Source of the DNA: Planctomycetaceae bacterium
GTDB lineage: Bacteria; Planctomycetota; Planctomycetia; Pirellulales; Pirellulaceae
Direction of reading: 5' to 3'
NCBI GenBank assembly: GCA_002717145.1
Contig: PBCP01000001.1
Span: 131,234-195,233, forward strand
Length of the DNA stretch: 64,000 bases
The notes under the pieces were generated by a model. It was not told where the DNA came from and ran no database searches. It saw nothing but the letters and a program-made list of their open reading frames with translations. Shown here in pieces: positions 18,538 through 28,500 of this stretch. The position numbers and the translations under genes were made by a program. Numbering within the stretch: position 1 is the first letter of the stretch; each line of letters begins with the position of its first letter.

Positions 18538-19551
18538 ATGCAAAATCCCATACTCATCACGGGTCCGTCCGCATGGATTGGCGATGAAATCAGACTACGC
18601 GAAGATTGGCAATTAACGCTGACTCCGGCAGAACTGGATGAAGTGGTGCATGCGCTTAACCTGACTTCCGCCCTATCGATGAGCGAAATTACAAAACACG
18701 AATTTAAATTGCCTACACTCGGCCCTCGACTTCACTACGTTCAGCATCAACTCGAACATGGCTCCGGTGCAACTATCATTAAAGGGTTTCCCGCTGATCG
18801 CTTTTCGCCGGAACAAACAGAACGTATCTTTTGGGGACTTGCCACCTATATAGGTAACGCCGTTTCGCAAAGTGCGAATGGCGAAAGAATCTTCCACGTT
18901 CGAGACGAAGGATTTAAGGTTGGCCACCCCAAGGCTCGCGGCCCGAATACTCGTAAACGACTTAGCTTTCACACCGATCGTTGCGACGTCATAGGCTTTA
19001 TGTGCCTCAGGCAGGCTCTCAGCGGTGGGATTAATCAGTTGGTAAGCAGTGTGTCGATTTACAACCGGATCTTAGTAGAACGTCCAGACCTGCTAAAGGT
19101 TTTGATGTCGCCGTACTATTACAAACGCCACAATGTCGACACGGGAAACCATCTGCCCTACTGTCAACAACCAATCTTTTCATTTCGAGACGGTATCTTC
19201 GCTTCAGCTTATCTACGTGTGCTAATTGACCGAGCTTATGCGGATAACGATGTGACGCCTATGACGGACCTTCAACTGGAAGCGCTGAATTATATCGACG
19301 AAGTCGCAGCCCGCAGCGACATGCATGTTGAATTCAGACAGGAGCCTGGTGATATCGTACTGTTAAACAACTGGATTACTTATCATCGCAGAACTGAATT
19401 TACTGACCATGAAGATCTAACCAAGCGAAGGCATCTATTGAGAATTTGGCTGGCTGTGCCAAATAGCAGGCCGCTCGACGAGATGTTTCGTGATAACTAT
19501 GGAGCCGTGGAGGCAGGAGCGATCCGCGGCGGCATGCAGGCATCATCGTGA
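18538..19551 (+). CDS. TauD/TfdA-like Fe(II)/2-oxoglutarate-dependent dioxygenase
   Basis: 337 residues with an ATG start; the AAAGG ribosome site lies in the 5-base gap after the propeller stop. It lacks a signal peptide, so it should be cytoplasmic. The Fe(II) facial triad is visible as His145 and Asp147 (FHTDRCD) and His283 (TYHRRTEF), with Arg302 (LRIWL) as the likely 2-oxoglutarate anchor. The overall pattern is of the TauD/gamma-butyrobetaine hydroxylase superfamily. The substrate cannot be assigned. With a ThuA-like protein, an esterase and an isochorismatase-type hydrolase next to it, a role in degrading a small organic acid, amine or sulfonate is possible. Confidence 0.88.
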   Translation: MQNPILITGPSAWIGDEIRLREDWQLTLTPAELDEVVHALNLTSALSMSEITKHEFKLPTLGPRLHYVQHQLEHGSGATIIKGFPADRFSPEQTERIFWGLATYIGNAVSQSANGERIFHVRDEGFKVGHPKARGPNTRKRLSFHTDRCDVIGFMCLRQALSGGINQLVSSVSIYNRILVERPDLLKVLMSPYYYKRHNVDTGNHLPYCQQPIFSFRDGIFASAYLRVLIDRAYADNDVTPMTDLQLEALNYIDEVAARSDMHVEFRQEPGDIVLLNNWITYHRRTEFTDHEDLTKRRHLLRIWLAVPNSRPLDEMFRDNYGAVEAGAIRGGMQASS

Positions 19552-19744
19552 GTTTTTCCTGCGAAAGTCTATTGATGGCCATTTCACTGAACTTTCAAAC
19601 TACCGTGTAGCGATTCTCTTATGAAAAGCAGTGGTAATGAATCAGCATCTTGGTCAAAATAGAAGCAACATTTTGTTTCTACCCACCAAATTTTGATGGG
19701 CCGAAAATTTAACTTCTACTTCACACGACTGGGATTATTAAATC

Positions 19745-20743
19745 ATGGTAAAAGCTACTTTGCTGAGTCTGTTCATCGCACTGGCTGCCACACTAACCAT
19801 ACAAGCCGATGATCAGTGGATTACTTTTGAAGGCAAGGATGGCCTGGGCCAGGGAAAGCACATTGTCTTTGTCAGTGGAGATGATGAATACCGCAGTGAA
19901 GAAGCGCTTCCGCTTCTCGCTAAAATTATGGCCGAACACCACGGATTTAAATGCACCGTCCTGTTTGCTATCGATCCAAGCACTGGCAACATCACTCCGA
20001 GTCACCAAACTAATATTCCCGGGCTAGAAGCTCTTGATAATGCCGATCTGGCTGTATTCCTGCTGCGGTTCCGCAACCTGCCGGACGATCAGATGAAACA
20101 CATTGTGGACTACACTAATTCCGGCAAACCAATTATTGGAATGCGAACATCCACACATGCATTCAACATTCGTCAGGATAGTAAATATCACAAATACACT
20201 TTCAATTATAACGGGGACTACAAAAAAGGCTGGGGACGTCAGGTACTGGGAGAAACCTGGATCAACCACCATGGCCATCACGGACGCGAAAGCACTGGTG
20301 GTGTTCCCGTAGAAGGGAAAGAAAGCCATCCCATCCTCCGCGGTTGCAAAGAAATCTGGGGTGACACCGACGTTTATGGGGTCACTCAGCTCGAAGGGGA
20401 TTCCGATCCCATTCTGTTAGGCGCTGTGCTTGCAGGCATGACACCAGATGCAAAACCGGTTGATGGCAAAAAAAATGAACCGATGATGCCGGTAGCCTGG
20501 GTAAAGACCTACAAAGGAGAATCCGGCAAAGTATCAAAAGTTTTCAACACGACAATGGGTGCTGCTACAGACCTGGTCTCTGAGGGAACCCGACGCATGA
20601 TGGTCAATTCGATGTTCTGGGGTCTTGGCATGGAAGATGAGATCACCGCTGATCTGGATGTTAGTATTGTTGGAGAATACAAACCTACGAAATTTGGGTT
20701 TGGCGGTTTCAGAAAGGGCCTGAAACCTTCCGACTACAAATAA
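19745..20743 (+). CDS. Exported ThuA-like protein
   Basis: 332 residues with an ATG start and a Sec signal peptide (residues 1-21, ending IQADD). The body matches the ThuA (trehalose-utilisation) fold, related to class I glutamine amidotransferases: IVFVSGDDEYRS near the N-terminus, a central LAVFLLRFRNLP, and a His-rich WINHHGHHG segment. No amidotransferase Cys-His pair is evident, as is usual for ThuA. It lies 193 bases after the dioxygenase (a gap with no clear feature beyond a weak imperfect hairpin) and 31 bases before a DUF1501 gene. That arrangement is common in planctomycetes; the function is probably in sugar metabolism outside the cytoplasm. Confidence 0.85.
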   Translation: MVKATLLSLFIALAATLTIQADDQWITFEGKDGLGQGKHIVFVSGDDEYRSEEALPLLAKIMAEHHGFKCTVLFAIDPSTGNITPSHQTNIPGLEALDNADLAVFLLRFRNLPDDQMKHIVDYTNSGKPIIGMRTSTHAFNIRQDSKYHKYTFNYNGDYKKGWGRQVLGETWINHHGHHGRESTGGVPVEGKESHPILRGCKEIWGDTDVYGVTQLEGDSDPILLGAVLAGMTPDAKPVDGKKNEPMMPVAWVKTYKGESGKVSKVFNTTMGAATDLVSEGTRRMMVNSMFWGLGMEDEITADLDVSIVGEYKPTKFGFGGFRKGLKPSDYK

Positions 20744-20774
20744 TAGAGTGTTGTTGTCATTCCGGAGTTAAGCC

Positions 20775-22154
20775 ATGTTGTCATTTCAGGACGGACTCTC
20801 CAGACGTTCCTTTTTACAGGTTGGCGCCTGTGGGCTTTCGAGTCTTGCGCTGTCACAGTTAATGGCTGCCTCTGGTGAAGATGATCCCTGGCGATTGTTT
20901 TCCGGTAAAACCGTTATTTTTCTATTCCAGCATGGCGGCCCAAGTCAGTTTGAAACTTTCGATCCTAAAATGTCTGCCCCAGGCAGTATTCGAAGCATGA
21001 CGGGCGCAACGTCCACCAGCGTACCGGGGACTGAGTTCGGCGGGACGATGAATCAACTGGCCCCGCATGCTGATAAATTCACTATCGTCCGGTCTTATCA
21101 AACCGGATCCAGTGCTCATAAAATTCAGCCTATTGTTTCAGCGGATACTTTCGGAGCGAACATTGGAAGTTATCTTTCCCGGATCATTGGTACCAATAAT
21201 CCTAAAAACGGGATGCCGATGAATGTGGCTGCTTTTCCTAATGCGGTCGTTGAAGAGGAGCCCGGGCCTTTTGATACCTTTGGAAGATTTGCCGACGCAG
21301 GACCATTCAGCAAAGGGTTCGAGCCTTTTGTCCCAGGGACAGGAGGCAATTTCCAGGAAGATCTAAAACTTCATATTGATCGCCTGCGTCTTGATGACCG
21401 TAAAGCTCTGTTGAGAAATCTGGATAAAATCAAACGTCAGGTGGACTCAGATGGTTCACTTGAAGGATTAGATAAATTCCAATCACAAGCGTTTGATGTT
21501 GTGATGGGGGGAGTTTCCGATGCTTTTGACCTCTCGCATGAAGACCAAAAGACCATCGATCGTTACGACACCGGACACCTCACTCGATTTGATGAGTGGA
21601 AGGACAAAAACAACAAAAATCACTACAAAGCAAATTCCAACTCTCTTGGGAAGCTCATGTTACTGGCCCGTCGGCTGGCAGAACGTGGATGCGGTTTTAT
21701 AACCATTACCACGTCTTTCGTATGGGATATGCATGCTGACCAAAATAATCTGGGAATGGTTCGCGGGATGGACTATGTGGGCAACCCGTTTGACCATGCC
21801 GTCGCTGCTTTTATAGAAGACGTGGAAGCGCGAGGCCTTCAGGATGATATTTTGTTGGTAGCGACTGGAGAAATGGGGCGTACTCCGAAAATCAACGCTC
21901 GTGCGGGGCGTGATCACTGGGGCGGCCTAACTCCATTACTCCTGTATGGAACCGGCATCCCCCGCGGACATATCATCGGACAATCAGCCAAAGATGGAGG
22001 TACACCGGCAACGACTCCTGTAAGAACTCCCAATCTGATAGCTACCTGTCTGGATACGTTACTGGATATCCCTCAACTACGCCTTCGAGTGGATGTTCCC
22101 TCTGAAGCAATGAAGGTCATTACAGGTGCCGAACCAATCGCCGGCCTGAGCTAA
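20775..22154 (+). CDS. DUF1501 family protein (Tat-exported)
   Basis: 459 residues. ATG start with GGAG 7 bases upstream. A Tat signal (SRRSFLQVGACG) is followed by FLFQHGGPSQFETFDPK, the usual DUF1501 opening, and later TGEMGRTPKIN with GRDHWG. It is a second, clearly different member from the one at 5506-6990, and here it follows a ThuA gene rather than a PSCyt/DUF1553 gene. The sulfatase/phosphatase-like fold suggests hydrolase ancestry, but activity is unproven. Confidence 0.9.
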   Translation: MLSFQDGLSRRSFLQVGACGLSSLALSQLMAASGEDDPWRLFSGKTVIFLFQHGGPSQFETFDPKMSAPGSIRSMTGATSTSVPGTEFGGTMNQLAPHADKFTIVRSYQTGSSAHKIQPIVSADTFGANIGSYLSRIIGTNNPKNGMPMNVAAFPNAVVEEEPGPFDTFGRFADAGPFSKGFEPFVPGTGGNFQEDLKLHIDRLRLDDRKALLRNLDKIKRQVDSDGSLEGLDKFQSQAFDVVMGGVSDAFDLSHEDQKTIDRYDTGHLTRFDEWKDKNNKNHYKANSNSLGKLMLLARRLAERGCGFITITTSFVWDMHADQNNLGMVRGMDYVGNPFDHAVAAFIEDVEARGLQDDILLVATGEMGRTPKINARAGRDHWGGLTPLLLYGTGIPRGHIIGQSAKDGGTPATTPVRTPNLIATCLDTLLDIPQLRLRVDVPSEAMKVITGAEPIAGLS

Positions 22155-22213
22155 GATAAGATCTTCGGCACCTCTACTTTTTGCTAACCTCCGTCACGAA
22201 AGCCACGAGCCCT

Positions 22214-23089
22214 ATGCGCATTCTGCTTGCCCCACTGCTTATACTGCTGTTAACTGCCAGTGCTCTATACGCTCAGACTCCGAAAGAGTATCCCGGCGCA
22301 ACTACTTATAAATACAAAACCGTTGGTGATACAGAACTTTATCTCTTTGTGTTTTTGCCGGAAGACCACAAGCCAACAGACTCCAGACCAGCTGCTGTTT
22401 TCTTTTTTGGAGGAAGTTGGAACGGTGGAACACCAACACAATTCATTCCCCATTGCCGCCATCTCGCTCAACGTGGCATGGTGGCGATAACAGCCGACTA
22501 TCGAGTAAAAACCCGACAAGGCACATCTCCCCGTGAGTGTGTTAAAGACGGGAAATCCGCCGTAAGATGGGTGCGGATGAATGCTGCTAAGCTTGGTATC
22601 GACCCTGATCGAATCGCTGCAGGCGGTGGTTCAGCCGGTGGACATGTCGCCAGCACAACTGGAATCATACGAGGCCTTGAAGAGGCGGGCGAAGACTTAA
22701 CGGTCAGCAGTAAACCAAATGCACTCTTGCTATTTAATCCAGTCTATGACAACGGGCCTGGCGGATACGGACACGACCGTGTCAAGAATTACTACAAGGA
22801 AATATCGCCTATCCACAATATCCAAAAAGGAGCGCCTCCCACGATTGTCTTTTTAGGAACGGATGACAAGTTAATTCCAGTTAGTACGGCTCACAGATTT
22901 CAGGCACTCATGGACAAAGCTAAAGTTCGATGCGTACATCATTTTTATGAGGGGGAGCCTCACGGATTTTTTAACTACGCCAAGAAAGCTAATTTCATTG
23001 ATACGGTCACTAAAATGGATCAGTTCTTGCAGGAATTGAGCTGGATTCAAGGTCCGGCCAACCTTAACTATGAGGCGGTGAAACCATAA
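22214..23089 (+). CDS. Exported alpha/beta hydrolase (BD-FAE/carboxylesterase-like)
   Basis: 291 residues from the ATG at 22214, where a signal peptide begins (MRILLAPLL, cleavage near LYAQ); an upstream TTG at 22181 adds only polar residues. The oxyanion segment FFGGSWNGG, nucleophile elbow GGGSAGGH, acid GTDDKLIP and base GEPHGFF form a full catalytic triad. The type resembles bifunctional acetylxylan/feruloyl esterases and hormone-sensitive-lipase-like esterases of planctomycetes. Its TAA overlaps the ATG of the next gene (TAATG), so the two are translationally coupled. Confidence 0.87.
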   Translation: MRILLAPLLILLLTASALYAQTPKEYPGATTYKYKTVGDTELYLFVFLPEDHKPTDSRPAAVFFFGGSWNGGTPTQFIPHCRHLAQRGMVAITADYRVKTRQGTSPRECVKDGKSAVRWVRMNAAKLGIDPDRIAAGGGSAGGHVASTTGIIRGLEEAGEDLTVSSKPNALLLFNPVYDNGPGGYGHDRVKNYYKEISPIHNIQKGAPPTIVFLGTDDKLIPVSTAHRFQALMDKAKVRCVHHFYEGEPHGFFNYAKKANFIDTVTKMDQFLQELSWIQGPANLNYEAVKP

Positions 23090-23778
23090 TGAATGTTGAT
23101 GATTTAAGACAGGCCAAGCTGGATAGGATCGACCGGTCTCACAAGGTGACAGCTGGCAAAACAGCATTGCTGGTCATCGATATGCAACATGGATTTGTAG
23201 ATGAAGGAGCATCGCTGGAAGTCCCTGCTGCGAGGGAGATCATTCCAAATATACAATCTCTTGTCGAAGCTTTTCGCGCTGTAAGTATGCCTGTTGTCTT
23301 CACTGAATTTGTCTATGCAGACACGATTCCCTGTTTGCGTGGGGACCCGTTCGGCCCGGAGCATCTGGCCGCAGTGCCGGGAGCGGATACTGGCTTTGGC
23401 CATCCTTCAAACAACTGCAAAATTGGTTTGGAAGCGGGAACGGGCGTCGAGTCAGCCGCGACCATCGACGCTCTAATGCCACTGGAGTCGGAACTCGTGA
23501 TTCAAGGCCATACCTATGACAAATTCTACGGAACTCATCTGGATTTAGCCTTGCGTAGCCTCGGTGTAGACCGACTTGTCATCACCGGTGTAACTACCGA
23601 TTGCTGTGTAAACAGCACGCTCATTTCTGGTTCCACGCGAAACTATCGCGTGACCGCCGTAAGTGATGGCATGGCGACGATCCATGACCATATCCATCAG
23701 GCCTGCCTTCAAATCTGGGAAAACAAGTTTGCCCGAATTCGAACGACAGCCGAATTGCTTTCTGAGCTAGGGAACTAA
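23089..23778 (+). CDS. Isochorismatase-family cysteine hydrolase
   Basis: 229 residues, with a start codon overlapping the esterase stop. The family triad is visible: Asp31 (LLVIDMQ), Lys145 (TYDKFYG) and Cys173 (TTDCCVN, the Cys before Val). No signal peptide is seen, so it should be cytoplasmic. Members hydrolyse isochorismate, nicotinamide, N-carbamoyl compounds, biuret or ureidoacrylate. No specific substrate can be assigned, although an amide or carbamoyl bond is more likely than an ether. It is the last gene of the plus-strand catabolic string and ends 3 bases from the convergent phosphoesterase gene. Confidence 0.88.
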   Translation: MNVDDLRQAKLDRIDRSHKVTAGKTALLVIDMQHGFVDEGASLEVPAAREIIPNIQSLVEAFRAVSMPVVFTEFVYADTIPCLRGDPFGPEHLAAVPGADTGFGHPSNNCKIGLEAGTGVESAATIDALMPLESELVIQGHTYDKFYGTHLDLALRSLGVDRLVITGVTTDCCVNSTLISGSTRNYRVTAVSDGMATIHDHIHQACLQIWENKFARIRTTAELLSELGN

Positions 23779-23781
23779 CAG

Positions 23782-25368
23782 CTATTCTTTGACACGAATC
23801 GGTCTCAGCCCTTTATAGATGGCTCCATTTGGCTGTTTTACCTGAATCTCAACAGAATAAATTCCGGGAGGTAAATCCTGAGGCAGCTTTGCCTTCCACA
23901 TATGTCCTGCTGCAACCGGAGCGGACATTTCCACCCAATCTATCTTGCCGTCAATCTTACTTATTAGCTCCCGCTCCTGATCATAAAGCCGCTTGTAATC
24001 AGGGTCCAATTCCGAATGGGCTGCGACCATCTCTAACTTAACCGCCTTTCCTTTGCGATTACGAATCACGCCTGAAACTTCAGACTTTACTGAACCTGAA
24101 AAAACATTTGCATAGGCATAGGCATCTGCCTGTTGCTTACCACCATATTCTAGTGGAGCGGAAATCTGCATCTGATAATCTGCTGGCCGGTTAGCGGCTT
24201 GATATTGGAATGAGTACTGATTGCCGTCAAATGTCACAATCGAATAGCCATTTGGCACTCCGTCTCGTGAATACGCGTGAGGAATGTTTCCATACTTCTT
24301 GATCCCTCGCCACCAACTACCGCTGGCGGTCACATTGATCACATGATGATGAGGCTTGTCGCCCTCCCAGCCATCTTCTTTGCCGAGGTAGAGGTGCTGT
24401 TGATAATGCTGGTGACCGGAAACACTCATCGTGAATGGGCGGTCTCTTAACAGTTTAAAGATCGCCCCGCGCTGATCCATCTTGGTGATTGGAATGTGCA
24501 TCATAAGTACAACAAGCTTTTCCTTAGGCACAAGCTTAAGATCGTTTTCAAGAAACGTAAGCTGGGCCTTACTAATGCCACCTTTATACCCGTGCTTTTG
24601 AGTTTCGGGATTATAAGAATAATCCACATTATCCATCACCACGAAGTGAGCTTTTCCATATTCGAAAGAGTAATATGCCGGGCCAAACACACGCTCGAAA
24701 GTTTCATCGCTGTGTTCGTCTACTTTCGCTTCTCGATTGATATCGTGATTTCCAATGACGTTATACCAGGGAATACCCACGAGCGCAATTCCCTGGTTTT
24801 GCGATTCAAACAAACTCAAATCGTCAAACATGATGTCGCCAAGTGTGACACCAAACGAGGCATCAGTGCCTACCATTTCTTCCAAAACATCCTGAATCAA
24901 ATAATCCACTTCTGCCTGATTTCTCGGCTGGGGATCTGCGAACATGATCGCCTTGAAGAGTTCCGGTTCGTTGGCGGGGTAAAGCGGGAAGTCAACACTG
25001 GCTGGTAACTCCCCGGTTGGTGCTACTCCCTCGAATCGCATGCCTTTAGGCGAGCCCTTTGGTTTGTGATTGTAATAGAACCTCGGCAAATTGGAGTCGC
25101 TCAACGGCGTCATCCAACCAGACGGCTTAATAACAAACAAAATCGTGTCGTCCGAGACCGGCAATTCATACGATCCATCACTAGATGTCACCGTAACTTC
25201 CCGACCATTAGAAACCCGTATGCCGTTCAGACCCTTTTCATTGGAATCAAAATTTTGGTTGAAATTGGCATCATGATAAACCCGGCCTTTCGCTATTTGT
25301 TGAGCAAATAGCGATTCCATACCGCTGCAACTTATAAAAACAACAGCGGCAATTAAAATTCGACTCAT
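23782..25368 (-). CDS. Exported calcineurin-like metallophosphoesterase
   Basis: 528 residues. The ATG at 25368 was chosen because GGAG lies 10 bases upstream and the signal peptide (SRILIAAVVFISC, ending LFAQQ) starts there. An N-terminal SdrD-B/carboxypeptidase-regulatory-like domain (about 25-105) precedes the metallophosphoesterase core, with motifs FADPQPR, TLGDIMFDD, GNHDIN, MMHIPI and SGHQHY in the normal order. A C-terminal beta domain (about 350-528) ends the protein. Members act on phosphomonoesters or diesters; this one works outside the cytoplasm and probably on an environmental substrate. The gap 25369-25521 to the divergent giant gene is AT-rich and carries AATTTAAAC twice. Confidence 0.88.
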   Translation of the reverse strand: MSRILIAAVVFISCSGMESLFAQQIAKGRVYHDANFNQNFDSNEKGLNGIRVSNGREVTVTSSDGSYELPVSDDTILFVIKPSGWMTPLSDSNLPRFYYNHKPKGSPKGMRFEGVAPTGELPASVDFPLYPANEPELFKAIMFADPQPRNQAEVDYLIQDVLEEMVGTDASFGVTLGDIMFDDLSLFESQNQGIALVGIPWYNVIGNHDINREAKVDEHSDETFERVFGPAYYSFEYGKAHFVVMDNVDYSYNPETQKHGYKGGISKAQLTFLENDLKLVPKEKLVVLMMHIPITKMDQRGAIFKLLRDRPFTMSVSGHQHYQQHLYLGKEDGWEGDKPHHHVINVTASGSWWRGIKKYGNIPHAYSRDGVPNGYSIVTFDGNQYSFQYQAANRPADYQMQISAPLEYGGKQQADAYAYANVFSGSVKSEVSGVIRNRKGKAVKLEMVAAHSELDPDYKRLYDQERELISKIDGKIDWVEMSAPVAAGHMWKAKLPQDLPPGIYSVEIQVKQPNGAIYKGLRPIRVKE

Positions 25369-25521
25369 TACAATCAGGCTCCCCACTATTAAAAATACAA
25401 AATATGCTTTGTCGATACTTCCTATTCAACTCAATTTAAACCTACAGATGTGAATTCGCACGAATAATAATTTAAACTAATAGCTGCTTTAGTCTCCCTT
25501 CTGCACCGATTTGATACGTCT

Positions 25522-28500
25522 ATGCCATCAAATGAATTTATCGACCTGATCCAGCAGCGACTGGGAGATCCCCTGTCTGATCAGCAACATGAATACTTAG
25601 CTGAACTTGCTGACGAGCAACCACGTCTGTTTTCCACTGCATGTCAGGAAATCAAAGCTCAAAATATTGAAGTCATTCCAGTAGATTTAGAAGATGAATC
25701 CGCCATGGATGATTTACTCGCCTGGCTCAATCAACTGGCTGCCACCCGCAATGCCGGAAAAGGATTTAATAACCTGCTTCTTGGTGTTGCTGTGATTTTA
25801 GTTATCGGAGCCATTGGTAGCTGGCTCGCATTTTTTGGTCCGGAAGAATTGGAAGTCGCCAATAACAACCTTCCGGACAACCCTGTCACAGAGAATTCGA
25901 CAGACAGAAAACTGGAAGATTCGGCAAATAAGGGTCCTACGGAAGAGGTCGTTAGTCCGGCTTCTCCTATTAAGAAGGAAGCTGGTGATCCCGAGACCGT
26001 CATTCCGGAGAATCCTGATAATGGCAGCCCGCCGGAAGAGCAGGAGGCTTCACCCCCCATGCCGATGGTGCCTGTGGTTGGTGAATTGATGCTTCCAGAG
26101 CGTCCTGTCACGCCAACGTGGCAATCTTTTGATGATCCAGCAGCCCGCCTGGATCATTCGTGGACCACAACCACGACTCGTTTCCTAACACCGGCGGCAG
26201 AAGAGCCCGGGTCTTTAAAGCCAATCCAGCGGGATGGGACTACCGAATATTTTGAGCTGTTGGGGAATTTCACCCTTCCTCCCCCGGACAACGACGGCAG
26301 AAGCCTGCGCATGCGGTTTTCTGACTTACGTAGTCTTACAGTGACCGCGATCAACGCTACTCAACAGGTCGAACTCAACTATGACGGCCATCTCAACATG
26401 AAACGATACACGTCGCTTCCGATTCCAGAATATACGGCCAATCTTCCATATAACTATCGTTACCGGATGCGTCGACACTTTGTGGAGAGCCGGGTTGATC
26501 CGATGATTAATTTTGATTGGGGGCTGGAAGGACCAATCGTGAATCAGCGTCAGGTCGACCGTGATTATTTCAGCGTTGAATGGTCCGGCGTAATTTTGGT
26601 CCCCAAAACCGCTTCATACATTTTTCACCTTGATGTTGATGATGGCTATCGACTTGAAATAAACAACTCCGTTGTCGGTGAACGTTGGAGTACGGTTTTG
26701 GCTAATGCCCCCTCCGCGCAGCACACGGCAACCCTTCCGGAAGGTTCATTGCCGTTCAAGCTCCAGTTCTTCAGCGATCGAATGGAAGCCCGAGCCCATT
26801 TGTCCTGGGAATCCGAAGGACTCGTTAAACAGATCGTGCCTGCCAGCCAGTTCAAAACAAGTGCCGAACCCGATGCCCAGGAGGGGCTTATGGCAAGTTA
26901 CTGTTTTGGGCCTGTGGTGGAAGCAAGCGACACTCCGGCTGACAAAGCTATCGATCTGATGCATACCGACAACGGAAGCTGGTATGCCCTAACAAGGGGG
27001 GCTATCAATTTCCGATTTCAGGACAACAAGTTTGTGGTAGCTCGCGGCGATATCCCCATGACGGCATTACCGATGGATACGCCACCTACTCATCTTGAGA
27101 TGAAAGTACAGTCTCGGCTAAGGTATCTCGATTCATACACTTTTGAGCCTATTGATCTGTCATCCTCTAGTCCCGCAGATTTGGAAGCAGCTAAACCGGC
27201 GGGGGAATTGTCCTGGTTCGAATCGACCGACAATCCAGCGACAGAAACTCGATTTGATTATGACAATGATGGAAATGTCATTTTATCGCGAGTACAAGGC
27301 GATGCTGCCATCCATCTTTCCACGAAGGTACCGCTCAAAGGGGCGACCGAAATCTTTGCTCTCATGCCTGCTCAACATCTTTCAGGTATAAGGTTTGAAC
27401 ACCCACAGACCGGCGTATTTTACAGTCTGTTTGCTTTGCAACAGGGAGATGAATTCGCCATTTCCATGAATCCGACAGACCTGACATTCACTTCTGCACA
27501 GTATCGTGCAGGAATGCGAGCTCAGAAAGCGATCTGGTGGCGAGCCCAATATTCTGACGACCTGTTTGTTATTTCTTTCAGTCCGGACGGCATTCATTGG
27601 ATTCCCGGCCACACTTTTACTCTGGCCGCTTCCTCTCCAATTAAACGAGAAATCTCCTTTGGCCCCACCATTCATGTTGGTTCAGAGCAGACTTCCGTCA
27701 AGCTGAATAAAGTACTCGTTCAGCACGACGACCTTATCGAACAGCTATCTTTTCATCTGCCAATCGGTTCGGTTCCTAATCTTACCGGACTCAATGGAAC
27801 AAATAACTTACGGCTGCCTGAATATATCGACTCACTCGAGTTGGAGCGGCCCAAACAGATTTCACCGGAACTTTGGAGGTTGGCGTGTTACGCGAAAGTG
27901 CTACAGCTCAATGCCACTCCGACCATGCGTGTCGAAGGGCTCGTCAAACTACTGCATTATGCTGTGAAACACCATCGCGATTTTCGTAAGGTAAGGCAAG
28001 CGTTGGCCAAAGCACCAAGTCGCCTGCAGTTCCGCCGGCCTGATACGGAGATTGCTTCCTGGGTGAACATCCACATTTTGTATGATATTCTGGCGGCACG
28101 CCTATGGTTTGAGGGTAAACCTGAACAATTGGCCGAACTAATTGATGATTGGACAAAAATCGATGCTGGTGCCGGCGGGCGTCAGCGTTACAACATGCCC
28201 GTCTCACCCGAACTATTAACTCGACTTTACCTGTATCATTTGCGAAACAATCAACACTGGGAAGAGCTTTACTCTTTCGCCACACGCATTGACTACCTTT
28301 CGCTACCAGCACACGGCTCTCAGATATTCGATAAGGATTTTGCCACATGGCGAACCGCCCGCTGGATGCGTGCTGAAGCTGCTGACTATTTAGACGGAGC
28401 CATTAAGCCGAATGACCTCGCCCGTTTTCAGGGTGAACGCTCGCATCAGGTGGAAACGGATCGGGAAACCGTAAATTCGATGCTCGAGCTCTTACAGGCT

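Noticed and set aside
24496..25008. A 170-codon plus-strand frame inside the phosphoesterase gene
   Set aside because: It lies wholly antisense to a gene with intact catalytic motifs, and its product resembles no family.
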